Source of the DNA: Salinirubellus salinus
GTDB taxonomy: Archaea > Halobacteriota > Halobacteria > Halobacteriales > Haloarculaceae
Length of the DNA stretch: 64,000 nucleotides
NCBI RefSeq assembly: GCF_025231485.1
Contig: NZ_CP104003.1
Coordinates: 4,045,960 to 4,109,959 of the forward strand
Direction: 5' to 3'
Made by a program: the position numbers and the translations under genes. Every line of letters starts with the position of its first letter. Within the stretch, counting starts at the first letter, position 1. The notes beneath the pieces are model-generated. The model made no database searches. It was not told where the DNA came from and saw nothing but the letters and a program-made list of their open reading frames with translations. Of the stretch, positions 25,241 to 33,481 are shown piece after piece.

Positions 25241-26438
25241 TTAGTCGCTCGTGAGCGCGTCCTGGCTGGCGGCGCAGTTGTTCGGCCCGAGCTCGAGCGT
25301 GAACGCCTCGTCGTCGTCGACGGCCTCCTGACCGAGGTTGGTGGCGATGATCTGCTCGTAGTTCGCCGGGCGCGGGGGCATGTCCGCGAGGACGAGGTCG
25401 ACGAAGTCGTCCTCGTCCATCGTCAGCGCGTCCATCCGCTCGCGCAGGTCGCCGATGGGCGCGGTGTAGGTGGCGTCGTCGGCCGGGTCGGCGGCGTCGC
25501 TGAAGTGCGCCCCGCCGACGAGGACGTCGTCGTCGAGCGTCAGCACGCGCTCCTGCAGGCTCTCGTAGAGCATGCGGGCCGCGTCGGGTGCGCCGTCGTC
25601 ACCCTCCTCGAGGTCCGGGCGCGCGACGCTCTCGATGAACAGCCCGTCGCCCGTCGCGAGCAGGCTGTCCCCGACGAGGTAGGAGGTCATCCCGGTGGTG
25701 TGCCCGGGCGTGAACACCGTCTCGACGGTCGCGTCGCCGACGTCGAACTCGTCGCCGTCGGCCGCCAGCGTCACGTCGTCCGTGTAGGTGACCCCGCGGC
25801 CGGCGGCGGCCTCGGGGATGACGCCCTCCACGCCCTCCTCGGCGAGCGCGCGCACGCCGGAGATGTGGTCCGCGTGGATGTGCGTGTCGATGGCGTACGT
25901 CAGGTCGACGCCCAGCTCCTCGGCGTCCGCGAGGTAGCGGTCGGTGAACGCCCTGAGCGGGTCGATGATCGCGGCCTCCTCGCCGTCGTAGACGAGGTAG
26001 CCGAGACACCCGCAGAGGGCGCTGGTACTGCAGGACGGTCCCCGGACCGTCGTACGCCGTGACCTCCTCGGCCTCGTAGATGGAGGCCCAGCCGTTCATC
26101 CCGTCCTCGAGGTGGTCGACGTCGTAGCCGCGCTCGACGAGCGTCGCGGCGACGTACTCGCTCGCGCCACCCTTCGCGCAGAGGACGGTGACGTGCTCGT
26201 CCTCGGGGATGCGATCGAGGACGTCCTCGGGGATCTCCTCGTCCAGGAACTCGAAGTAGGGGACGTTGATGCTCTCGACGTTCTCGCCGTCGATGCGCCA
26301 CTCCTCGTAGTCGCTGGCCATCCGCGAGTCGAGGATGGTGACCGGCTCGCCGCCGTCGATACGGGCCTTGAGGTCTTCGGGCGTCGTCGATTCGACAGTC
26401 ACGTCGGGCATCTCCACGCCCAACTCGTCCGGGTTCAT
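25241..26438 (-). pseudogene. Rhodanese-MBL-fold persulfide dioxygenase-like protein, frameshifted as sequenced
   Basis: About 399 residues after repair. Residues 10-120 are a rhodanese domain with the active-site loop VLCAKGGASEYVA. From about 145 there is an ETHE1/persulfide-dioxygenase-type metallo-beta-lactamase fold (DTHIHADHISGVRAL, FTPGHTTGMTSYLVGD). The two parts are in different frames. The break lies at 26009-26019, where two short runs (CCC and GGG) each need one more base to give QRPSAGCLGYLVYDG. It would oxidise glutathione-like persulfides to sulfite, which TauE could export. ATG 26438 is preferred; a GTG lies at 26444. Confidence 0.82.
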
Positions 26439-26749
26439 GTGCACGCTCCACTACCGGACGGTTCGACTTAAGCGTTCGGATGGTAGTTCTAACTTTCTGC
26501 AATACTGGGGCCACCCATCCTCCGTCGAACGTCGCGTGAGAGCGCGCGAGATGTCACTACGCACCTCCTCCGTTCGGTCACGAGTGCCGATAATAGCGGC
26601 TCTGGGGCGCTGAAGCGCCCCGTTCAACCCGTGTCTGGCGTCGACATGCAGCCTCGCACAGGTATTGCGTGTATTGGGCAATAATCGATATCCTTATGTC
26701 CGCCAGTCCGTTACGCGGTGATAGCCCCCACCGAGGGGAGACAGCAACA
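26439..26749. other. Divergent promoter region of the sulfur island
   Basis: 311 bases without a convincing gene, between the persulfide dioxygenase-like and second TusA genes. It has GCAATACT at 26499-26506, GGTATTGC at 26661-26668 and an inverted repeat GTATTG-GG-CAATAA at 26671-26684. TATA-like CTTAAGTC lies at about 26467-26474 (minus strand) and ATCCTTATG at about 26689-26697. Confidence 0.5.
26661..26684. promoter_or_regulatory. Clustered GTATTGC sites before tusA2-dsrE2
   Basis: GGTATTGC and the near-palindrome GTATTGGGCAATAA stand back to back just before the AT-rich promoter of the second TusA gene. The palindrome suggests the motif half-site is bound by a dimer. Confidence 0.5.
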
Positions 26750-27004
26750 ATGAGCACCGAGACACCTACCGAGACGCTCGACGTGAAAGGACAGAACTGC
26801 CCGATGCCGGTCGTGAAGACGAAAGGCGCGTTCGACGCGCTCGCGCCGGGCGGGACCCTCGAAGTGGTCGCCACCGACTCCGGCAGTGTGAGCGACATCG
26901 CCGGCTGGGCGGAGTCCACCGAGGGCGCCGAACTGCTCGACCAGGAGGAGTCGACGGAGGGCGGCGAGGCCGTCTTCAAGCACTACATCCGCAAGGCCGA
27001 GTGA
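26750..27004 (+). CDS. tusA: TusA-family sulfur carrier (second copy)
   Basis: An 84-residue TusA homologue with VKGQNCPMPVVKTKGAFDAL, where the Cys of CPMP carries sulfur. It differs clearly from the copy at 22655, so it is a paralogue with its own partner. GAGGGGAG lies about 12 bases before the ATG at 26750. The DsrE2 gene starts 1 base after its stop. TusA-DsrE2 pairs are known to relay persulfide sulfur in sulfur-oxidising prokaryotes. Confidence 0.92.
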   Translation: MSTETPTETLDVKGQNCPMPVVKTKGAFDALAPGGTLEVVATDSGSVSDIAGWAESTEGAELLDQEESTEGGEAVFKHYIRKAE

Positions 27005-27005
27005 G

Positions 27006-27590
27006 ATGAGCACGGACACCCCGACCCCCGCCGACGGCGCCCCCTCGCCAGAGGAGTTCGAGGCGATGCGCACGCGGATGGAGGAACTGGAGGAGGAGCT
27101 CGCGTCGGTCAAGGCCGACGTCTCCGACTCGCCCAAGAAGATGGTCATCGTGGCGACGAAGGGGACGCTCGACATGGCCTACCCGCCACTCATCCTCGCC
27201 TCCACCGCGGCCGCGTTCGGCTACGACGTGACCGTGTTCCACACGTTCTGGGGGCTCGAGATACTCCACGAGGAGAACTCGAAGGACCTCCAGCTCAGCG
27301 CCGTCGGCAACCCGAACATGCCGATGCCCAACGCCATCGCCGCGCTCCCCGGCATGGACCGCGTCACCACCGGCATGATGCGAAAGCGCATCGCCGAGAA
27401 CGAGGTGGCCAGCATCGAGGAGCTCATCGAGATGTCGCTCGACCAGGGCGTCGACCTGCAGGCCTGTCAGATGACCATCGAACTGCTGGGCTACGACGAG
27501 GACGAGTTCTACGACGGCGTCACCACCGGTGTCGGCGCGGCCAGCGCCTTCCAGGAGATGGTCGAGGCGGACATCCAGTTGCTGGTCTGA
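27006..27590 (+). CDS. DsrE2 family sulfur relay protein
   Basis: 194 residues. Residues 1-40 are an acidic coiled-coil-like leader (MRTRMEELEEELASVKADV). The rest is a DsrE/DsrF/DsrH-like fold: KKMVIVATKGTLDMAYPPLI, FHTFWGLEIL, and the conserved Cys in VDLQACQMTIELLGYDEDEF. No membrane helix is present, unlike many bacterial DsrE2 proteins. It probably accepts sulfur from the TusA encoded just upstream in the cytoplasm. Confidence 0.9.
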   Translation: MSTDTPTPADGAPSPEEFEAMRTRMEELEEELASVKADVSDSPKKMVIVATKGTLDMAYPPLILASTAAAFGYDVTVFHTFWGLEILHEENSKDLQLSAVGNPNMPMPNAIAALPGMDRVTTGMMRKRIAENEVASIEELIEMSLDQGVDLQACQMTIELLGYDEDEFYDGVTTGVGAASAFQEMVEADIQLLV

Positions 27591-27654
27591 ACCGCTCGCC
27601 GCCGACCGTTCTCCGACGTTCCCCCGTCCGCGACCGTCCGTCACCCGTGAGCTT

Positions 27655-27667
27655 CCCATCAGATGGG
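27655..27667. repeat. Palindrome CCCATC-A-GATGGG
   Basis: Perfect 6-base arms around one central base, ending 14 bases before the TATA-like TTATTTG (27681-27687) of the CBS-DUF2267 operon. Its position upstream of the BRE suits an activator or repressor site. Confidence 0.4.
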
Positions 27668-27721
27668 TGACACCACCCCGTTATTTGTCCACACGAGTCG
27701 TACGGAGCCGTCGGTGAGAGT

Positions 27722-28156
27722 ATGACCATCGATCGACTCACGCGGAAGGACGTCGTGACAGCCACGGGCGACGTGTCGGCGGCCGACCTCGCCAGGACGA
27801 TGAAAGAGCGCGACGTCGGTAGCGTCGTCGTCGTCAGTGACGACCGGCCCATCGGAGTCGTCACCGACCGCGACCTCGTGTTGTACGTCATGGCGACCGA
27901 CCGGGACCCCGAGGAGGCGACGGCGCGCGACCTCATGTCCGAGGACCTGTTCAGCGTCGAGGCCGGCGACGGGGTGTTCGCGGTGATGAGCCGGATGGCC
28001 GACGCCGGCGTCCGGCGCGTCCCCGTCACCGAGGCGGGCGAACTCGTGGGCGTCGTCGCCCTCGACGACCTGGTGGTGCTGCTGGCGAACGAACTCGGCA
28101 ACCTCGCCGCGGTCATCGAGGCGGAGATGCCCCCCGTCACGGAGGTGGAGCCGTGA
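27722..28156 (+). CDS. CBS domain pair protein
   Basis: A 144-residue stand-alone CBS-pair (Bateman) module: MKERDVGSVVVVSDDRPIGV with GVVTDRDLVLYV for the first repeat, and GVRRVPVTEAGELVGVVALD for the second. Such modules bind AMP, ATP, NADH or SAM and regulate partners. The final bases overlap the next gene (GTGA at 28153), so they are coupled. With the DUF2267 and phosphoribosyltransferase genes and Hsp20 nearby, it belongs to a stress-type cluster. Confidence 0.9.
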   Translation: MTIDRLTRKDVVTATGDVSAADLARTMKERDVGSVVVVSDDRPIGVVTDRDLVLYVMATDRDPEEATARDLMSEDLFSVEAGDGVFAVMSRMADAGVRRVPVTEAGELVGVVALDDLVVLLANELGNLAAVIEAEMPPVTEVEP

Positions 28157-28587
28157 ACTTCGACGAGTTCACCGGGCAACTCCAGCACCGACTGGGGACG
28201 CCCGGCACGGGAGAGACGGTGCGCGCGGCGCGTGCGACGCTGTCGACGCTCGGAGCGCGCATCCCCGAGGGCGCGGCCGAGGACCTCGCGGCCTCGCTCC
28301 CGATGGAGATCGACTGGTACCTCACCGGGGCGCCCCGCGAACACGGCCAGCGGTTCGACTGGCGCGAGTTCGTCCAGCGGGTCGCCGAGATCGAGGGTGC
28401 CGAACCGCAGGACGCGGCCTACCACGCCCAGCTCGTGATGGACCTCGTCGCCGAACTCGTCCCGCCCTCGGACCTCGCGGACCTCCGCGGGATGCTCCCC
28501 GAGGCCGAGGACGAGGAGAACTGGCGGAAACTGTTCGCCGTGGTGGACGCCGGTGGCTGGGTCGACTCCAGTGCCAGTGCGCCCTGA
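28153..28587 (+). CDS. DUF2267 domain protein
   Basis: 144 residues from a GTG overlapping the CBS gene stop. It has a helical DUF2267 repeat (ARATLSTLGARIPEGAAEDL, then LPMEIDWYLTG) and a second half-repeat toward the C-terminus (SDLADLRGMLPEAEDEENWR). The function of DUF2267 is unknown; members are often encoded beside CBS, Hsp20 and phosphoribosyltransferase genes, as here. No signal or membrane segment. Confidence 0.87.
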   Translation: MNFDEFTGQLQHRLGTPGTGETVRAARATLSTLGARIPEGAAEDLAASLPMEIDWYLTGAPREHGQRFDWREFVQRVAEIEGAEPQDAAYHAQLVMDLVAELVPPSDLADLRGMLPEAEDEENWRKLFAVVDAGGWVDSSASAP

Positions 28588-28634
28588 GCGGCCGGTCGGT
28601 CGGCGCCGTCACACCCACCCCGTCCCGCGACGAG

Positions 28635-29270
28635 GTGAGCGACGTGTTTAGCGACCGGACCGACGCGGGGCACCGACTCGGCGAGCGCCTCGTCGAACTG
28701 GGCGTCGAGACGGACGTCGTGCTCGCGGTGCCACGCGGTGGGCTGCCGGTCGGCCGGGCCGTCGCGGACGCGCTCGGCGCGCCGCTGGACGTCGTCGCCG
28801 CGCGGAAACTGGGGGCGCCGGGGAACGCGGAACTGGCCATCGGCGCCGTCGCCGCCGACGGCACCGTCTGGCTGAACGACCCGCTCGTCGCGGAACTGGG
28901 TATCGGCGAGGCGTACGTCGAGGACGCCGTCGAGCACGAACGGGGGGTCGCCGAGGGGAAACTCCAGCGCTACCGCGAGGGTCGGCCCCCGCTCGACCTG
29001 CAGGGCAGGCAGGTCGTGGTCGTGGACGACGGGGTCGCCACGGGAGCGACGACCATCGCCTGTCTCCGGCAGGTGCGCGAGGCCGGGGCCGCACGGGTCG
29101 TCCTCGCGGTCCCGGTCGGGCCGCCGGACACCGTCGCCCGCCTCGGACGGGAGGCCGACGAGGTGGTCTGTCTCGCCACCCCCGAGCGGTTCGGTGCCGT
29201 CGGACGGTTCTACGATTCGTTCACGCAGGTCAGCGACGAGGAGGCGATGGGGTACCTCGACCCGGCCTGA
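28635..29270 (+). CDS. Phosphoribosyltransferase family protein
   Basis: 211 residues from a GTG at 28635. The PRPP-binding loop VVVVDDGVATGATT is at about residues 130-143, and the N-terminal LAVPRGGLPVGRAVADALG is typical of the stress-associated PRTases found with DUF2267 and dienelactone hydrolase genes. The nucleobase substrate is not evident, and several members of this subgroup may not be true nucleotide-salvage enzymes. It follows DUF2267 by 47 bases, probably in the same transcript. Confidence 0.88.
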   Translation: MSDVFSDRTDAGHRLGERLVELGVETDVVLAVPRGGLPVGRAVADALGAPLDVVAARKLGAPGNAELAIGAVAADGTVWLNDPLVAELGIGEAYVEDAVEHERGVAEGKLQRYREGRPPLDLQGRQVVVVDDGVATGATTIACLRQVREAGAARVVLAVPVGPPDTVARLGREADEVVCLATPERFGAVGRFYDSFTQVSDEEAMGYLDPA

Positions 29271-29311
29271 ACGGTCCAGGTCGGTCGGGGTGGTCCGTCG
29301 GCGTCGGACCG

Positions 29312-29749
29312 CTACTCGATCTCGATCTTCCGTTCGTTCTCCGCCTCGGTGCGCGGGAGTGTCACCGTGAGGACACCGTTGGTCATCTTCGCGGTGACCT
29401 TCTCGGGGTCGACCTCGCCGGGGAGTCGGACGGAGCGGTCGACGGACTCGTGTCGTCGCTCGTGTCGGACGAACCGGTCGCGCTCCTCGTCGAACGCCTC
29501 CGCGTGGTCGCCGCGGATGCGGAGGGTGTGGTTCGTCACCTTGATGTCGACGTCCTCCCGCTCGAAGCCGGGCATGTCGATGGCGACGACGAACTCGTCG
29601 TCGCGCTCTATCATGTCCATCGCGACGGGCTCGTACTCGCGGAGGAAGCCGGGGACGTCCGGCTCCCAGACGTGGGCGGTCTCCTCGAACTGCTCGCTCA
29701 TTCGCTCGAAGAACCGTTCGAGCTCCTCGAACGGGTTGCGTGTGCTCAT
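29312..29749 (-). CDS. hsp20: Hsp20/alpha-crystallin small heat shock protein
   Basis: 145 residues. The alpha-crystallin domain spans about 45-140: DDEFVVAIDMPGFEREDVDI, TLRIRGDHAE and the closing NGVLTVTLPR signature. The N-terminal arm (FEELERFFERMSEQFEE) supports oligomers. It is an ATP-independent holdase. GAGGT lies about 10 bases before the ATG at 29749, and a strong 9-bp palindrome stands 60-80 bases upstream, beyond a TATA-like TAACTAC. Confidence 0.93.
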   Translation of the reverse strand: MSTRNPFEELERFFERMSEQFEETAHVWEPDVPGFLREYEPVAMDMIERDDEFVVAIDMPGFEREDVDIKVTNHTLRIRGDHAEAFDEERDRFVRHERRHESVDRSVRLPGEVDPEKVTAKMTNGVLTVTLPRTEAENERKIEIE

Positions 29750-29807
29750 TGTCGTGTACCTCGGTTCCGGAGACGACGAGACGGGACGTAGTTACACGCT
29801 GCCGAAC

Positions 29808-29829
29808 ACGGTCACGGTCGCGTGACCGT
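29808..29829. repeat. Perfect 9-bp inverted repeat upstream of hsp20
   Basis: ACGGTCACG (29808-29816), a 4-base loop, then CGTGACCGT (29821-29829). It lies just upstream of the hsp20 core promoter, a likely operator for a heat-shock regulator. Confidence 0.5.
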
Positions 29830-29957
29830 CACGACGCACGAGCGTCTGCCCCCGTGGAGCCGCGTCGGCCGAACCGACGTGTGGCCCCGGTTAGACGGGG
29901 CGTAACGTCCGACGCCGTGACGCTCGCTGCCGGCGGACCGTCACGGTCGCCGAGCGT

Positions 29958-30272
29958 TCAGACGGCGTCGGCCTCGAGGGCGCGCCAGAGCCGCTGGGCC
30001 TTCAGCGCCCCCGACTCGGAGGCCGGTTCGGTCCGGTAGTAGAATCGTACCGCGGGGTCGTCGCTTCCCTCCTCGGGGGTCAGGATGGCCACCAGCGTCC
30101 CGTCGGGGGTGCGGAACTTCATCCCCTCGTCGGTCCGGGTGGCGCTCACGTCGCCGAGCGTCTCGTGGACGCGGGCCGCGACGGTCTCCACGTCGAGGGC
30201 GAGTCGCTCGCTGGCGAAGCCCGGGTGGTCCGTCTCGCCGCCGGTCGTCGGGGTCTCGTCCGTGGGAGGCAT
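29958..30272 (-). CDS. Conserved hypothetical protein, about 104 residues
   Basis: ATG at 30272 is favoured by a TATA-like GATATGCC about 27 bases upstream; an alternative in-frame start at 30326 adds 18 basic residues and lies upstream of that box. A Thr/Pro-rich N-terminus precedes a compact domain: VETVAARVHETLGDVSATR and GMKFRTPDGTLVAILTPEEG, then VRFYYRTEPASESGALKAQR. It is predicted cytoplasmic. No family recognised; similar small haloarchaeal proteins exist as far as I recall. Confidence 0.65.
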   Translation of the reverse strand: MPPTDETPTTGGETDHPGFASERLALDVETVAARVHETLGDVSATRTDEGMKFRTPDGTLVAILTPEEGSDDPAVRFYYRTEPASESGALKAQRLWRALEADAV

Positions 30273-30333
30273 CGAGACGCTGTATGTCGTGCGCTGGCAT
30301 ATCGCTAGCCTGAGCGGACGGGACACTCCCGAT

Positions 30334-31251
30334 TCAGACGACGAGTCCGAGTACCTCGACGACGAGGAACAGCGTCGCCACGGCGCCCACCGTCGTCGCC
30401 ACCACGGTGGCGCTCGCGAGGTCGCGGTCCCCGCCGAGTTCGCTGGCGTAGATGTACGTCGAGACGGCGGTGGGCATCGCGAGCATCAGCACGCCCGCCC
30501 GGAGCGTCGACGGCGACGGACCGAGCCCGAGGAACACCGCGAGCGCCAGCGCGGGCATCACGAGCAGTTTCACGCCAGCGACGGCGCCCACCGCCGGCGG
30601 GTCGACCAGCCCCGTCTCGACCGTGAGCGACGCCCCGACCGAGAGCAGGGCGATGGGGAGCGCGAGCGTCCCCACCGCGTCGAGGGCGGTGGTCGCCGTG
30701 TCGGGCACTGCGACGCCGAGCGCGGCCCCGAGCAGGCCCAGTCCGAGCGCGATCAGCACCGGGTTCCGGGCGACGCCGAGCAGCTCCGCGCGGAGGTCGG
30801 CCTCGGCGCTCGTCAGGCGGGTGAGCAGGAGCACCGTCAGGGTGACCTGCACGAGCGACCCGACGCCGAGGACGATGCTCGCCTTCGCCGCGGTCAGCCC
30901 GCCGAACGCCGCGGCGACGAACGGCACGCCGAGGAACCCCATGTTGCAGTGGTACGACTGGACGACGGCGACCCCTCGCTTCGCGGGGTCCGCACGGTGC
31001 CGGTGGAGCGCGAGACTCAGGCCGGCGACGGCCAGCAGGACGACTGTCACGCCGAGCAGGAGGCGCCACGAGAGCACGTCAGAGAGCGACTGCTCGACGG
31101 TGGAGGCGAACACGAGCGCCGGGAGAGCGACGTAGAACGCGAGCGCCGTCAGCCGGTCGCGCCGCGTCGGCGTGAGGACGCCGACGGCCCGGAGCGCGGC
31201 CCCGACGGCCAGCACGCCGAGCATCAGGCCCAGTTGGTCGACGACACTCAT
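30334..31251 (-). CDS. AEC (auxin efflux carrier) family transporter
   Basis: A 305-residue integral membrane protein with about ten hydrophobic helices in two five-helix halves. QSYHCNMGFLGVPFVAAAFG near residue 105 is the conserved AEC segment, and LRAGVLMLAMPTAVSTYIYA near residue 260 is its counterpart in the second half. AEC carriers export or import organic acids such as malate, or auxin in plants; the substrate here is unknown. It ends 62 bases before the hypothetical gene on the same strand and starts 57 bases from the exonuclease gene. Confidence 0.9.
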   Translation of the reverse strand: MSVVDQLGLMLGVLAVGAALRAVGVLTPTRRDRLTALAFYVALPALVFASTVEQSLSDVLSWRLLLGVTVVLLAVAGLSLALHRHRADPAKRGVAVVQSYHCNMGFLGVPFVAAAFGGLTAAKASIVLGVGSLVQVTLTVLLLTRLTSAEADLRAELLGVARNPVLIALGLGLLGAALGVAVPDTATTALDAVGTLALPIALLSVGASLTVETGLVDPPAVGAVAGVKLLVMPALALAVFLGLGPSPSTLRAGVLMLAMPTAVSTYIYASELGGDRDLASATVVATTVGAVATLFLVVEVLGLVV

Positions 31252-31307
31252 CTGCCCGTGAGTGGCGGGTGTGCGGGGTTGTGGCTTGTGGTTCGCCCGC
31301 GGACCGC

Positions 31308-32026
31308 TCAGAACGGGTGGCGGTCCGCGAGGGTGAACAGGTGGTCCACGTCGGCAAGCGTGTAGTCGGTCAGGACGGCCTCCAGCGTGCTCGCGTCCGC
31401 GCCGGCGTCGAGGGCCGCGAGGTACACCTCCCCGGCAGCGGCCACGTCGGCGCTCGTGACGTACGACTCTCGCGCCCGGTCGAGGACCGTGTCCATCCCG
31501 GCCACGTCGAGCGCGTAGTCGGCCCAGTGGGTGCGCCCGACGGCGAGGTCCTGGTGCGCGCAGAGCTCCTCGAGGCTGGTGTAGTTCCCGTACGCGCTCC
31601 ACGCGCTGTGTTTCAGGTCGAGGTGGTCGACCGACTCGAGCAGCGCGTCGAGCGCCGTCGTGGCGTCGGCCGCCCCGGTCCGCTCGAGCCGGCCGGCGGT
31701 CACGGGGAGGTCGAACCGGTCGCCGTTGAACGTCACCAGCGTGTCCGGGTCGGCGTCGGCGAGAGCGTCGACGAGGCGGGCGCCGAACGCCGCTTCGGCC
31801 TCGCGTGACGCCCCTCGCGGAACAGCACCGTCGCCTCGTCTGGCGTCTCGCTCGGGCGTGTGCCGGGCCGCTGGACGGCGACGGCGGCCGCGAGCAACTC
31901 GAAATCACCGGGGTCGTCGAAGTCGGGGTACTCGTCGGCGGGGACGTCGGGCGAGACCGTCTCCAGGTCGAACGCGAGGAGGGTCCGGCCGGTGAGGGCG
32001 CTGCCGGTGAGCGTCTGCTGGGTCAT
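31308..32026 (-). pseudogene. DEDD 3'-5' exonuclease-like (RNase H fold) protein, frameshifted as sequenced
   Basis: About 239 residues after repair. The N-terminus TLLAFDLETVSPDVPADEYP gives the first Asp/Glu pair of a DnaQ/PolB-type exonuclease. LVTFNGDRFDLPVTA gives the second (the ExoII-like FNGxxFD motif), and the C-terminal YTLADVDHLFTLAD supplies the last acidic residues. The frame breaks at 31811-31814, where the coding strand reads GAGGGGCG; one more G restores EGASREAEAAFG. The role in DNA or RNA trimming is inferred from family only. Confidence 0.75.
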
Positions 32027-32087
32027 ACCCTCCCGCCGGGCCGGGGAGGCAAGAAACCGCCGCCTCCGACTGTCCCCCGGGCCGTGG

Positions 32088-32756
32088 TCAGTCGTCGAGT
32101 TCCGCGCGGTTGAACCGCGAGAGCGGCAGGCGCAGGTCGTCGAGGCCGGGTAGGTGCTTGACGTTGAAGACGATCTTCGCCTCCTGCGAGGTGGGCGCGG
32201 TGAGACAGGAGAGGCGGATGCCGCGGTCGGTCATCGACGAGGGGAGGATGTGGTTCGAGGACATCGGCATCTCGCCCTCGATGATGGCGACCGCACAGTT
32301 CGTGCAGGCGCCCCCGCGGCAGGCGTACGGCCAGACGAGGCCGTTCTCCTCGGCCGCCTCCAGCAGGGTCTGTTTCGGCTCGATGACGAACGTGCCGAAC
32401 TCCTCGCTCCCCAGTCCGGCCTCGGCGGCCTTCTCGAACAGGTCCTCGTCGGTGAGTTGCCAGCCCTCCTCCTGCAGGACCTCGTAGTCGAGGTAGTGGA
32501 TGCGGGTCTGGTCGGGTTCGAGCGTCCCGGCCTCCTCCTCCTCTTCGGGGACCTCCGGGTCGGCCGTCTCCTCGGCGTGGTCGGCCGCGTCGTAGCCCGC
32601 CTGGATACGCTCGTAGGCGTTCCTGACGGTCTGGAACTCGCGGACCGACCCCCCGTGGTCCGGGTGTGCCTCCTTCACCCGAGCGCGGTAGGCGTCCTCG
32701 ACAGTCTCGTCGTCGGCGTCGGGGTCGATGCCGAGGACGTCGAACGGGGATGCCAC
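32088..32756 (-). CDS. fer: J-domain-[2Fe-2S] ferredoxin fusion
   Basis: 222 residues. An N-terminal J-like domain (SPFDVLGIDPDADDETVEDA, then KEAHPDHGGS with the HPD tripeptide) is joined by an acidic linker to a plant-type ferredoxin with the cluster loop CRGGACTNC and a later Cys in LSCLTAPTS. Plant-type ferredoxins carry electrons for haloarchaeal oxidoreductases. The J-domain fusion is a recognised haloarchaeal form, perhaps aiding maturation. The GTG start at 32756 is set by CTTTAC centred about 27 bases upstream. Confidence 0.9.
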   Translation of the reverse strand: MASPFDVLGIDPDADDETVEDAYRARVKEAHPDHGGSVREFQTVRNAYERIQAGYDAADHAEETADPEVPEEEEEAGTLEPDQTRIHYLDYEVLQEEGWQLTDEDLFEKAAEAGLGSEEFGTFVIEPKQTLLEAAEENGLVWPYACRGGACTNCAVAIIEGEMPMSSNHILPSSMTDRGIRLSCLTAPTSQEAKIVFNVKHLPGLDDLRLPLSRFNRAELDD

Positions 32757-32780
32757 ACCGACCGGTAGGCGTCTCGGGGA

Positions 32781-32790
32781 GTAAAGTCCA
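32781..32790 (-). promoter_or_regulatory. TATA box for the ferredoxin gene
   Basis: TGGACTTTAC on the minus strand, about 27 bases before the GTG at 32756; this decides the start. Confidence 0.5.
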
Positions 32791-32927
32791 CCCTTCCGTG
32801 CCGGGACTGCCGGGTTCGCCGGCCAGCGCGCTGCCGGCGAACCACGCCCGCCCGCCGACCCCCGTTCACGCCGTGAACGGCCGTTCACGCCCGCTGTGGG
32901 GTTCAGAACACCGGTCGACCCCGTTGA

Positions 32928-32933
32928 TTTATG
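32928..32933 (+). promoter_or_regulatory. TATA box for the lipoprotein gene at 32961
   Basis: TTTATG centred 31 bases before the ATG at 32961. It overlaps an earlier in-frame ATG (32931), so that earlier codon is unlikely to be the start. Confidence 0.45.
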
Positions 32934-32960
32934 CCAACGACTCGCAAACTCCGGGTCGTG

Positions 32961-33466
32961 ATGTCGGACGAGAACGACGAATGGGGGGTGGACCGGCGGA
33001 CGCTCCTGCTCGGGGCGACGGCCGGGACGACGGCGCTCGCGGGGTGCAGTTACCTCGCGGGCGTCTGGCCGTTGGGGGACGACGATGACGACGGTGGGGA
33101 CGGGACGCCGACACCGACCGTGGGGTACGGGGGCAACCGACCTCGACGCCGCCCGCGACGCGAACGCTCACGGCGACGGCAACGGCGACCGCCACCGCGA
33201 CGCGGAGCGGAGGCGGTGGTGACGGGGGGACCGCCACGCCGAACGAAGACGGCGAGGGGTCGACGGCGACCACCACGGCGACGGACACGCCTGGCGGGAC
33301 CGATTCGCCGACTGCGACCGACACGCCGACCGATTCGCCCACGCCGGGGGGGACGGACTCCCCGACGGCGACGGACACCCCGACCCCGATCCCGGCATCG
33401 GTACCCGAGGACGACTACGGGGACCAGCACTACGGCGACGACAGCTACGGGAGCGTCGACAACTGA
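32961..33466 (+). pseudogene. Tat lipoprotein with Thr/Pro-rich tail, frameshifted as sequenced
   Basis: About 168 residues after repair. The Tat signal is DRRTLLLGATAGTTALAGC with the lipobox cysteine (about residue 28). The mature part is low-complexity: Asp/Gly, then long TATATAT and TDSPTATDTPT repeats typical of cell-wall-spanning haloarchaeal linkers, ending in an acidic DDYGDQHYGDDSYGSVDN. A five-G run at 33129-33133 needs one more G to join GYGG to QPTSTPPATR. It is probably anchored outside the membrane. It directly precedes the fibre protein gene by 15 bases. Confidence 0.75.
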
Positions 33467-33481
33467 CGATTCACGACTACT

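Noticed and set aside
22682-26062. A 1126-codon plus-strand frame
   Set aside because: It is antisense to tusA, the M20 peptidase, both YeeE halves and the PDO gene, all of which have clear motifs.
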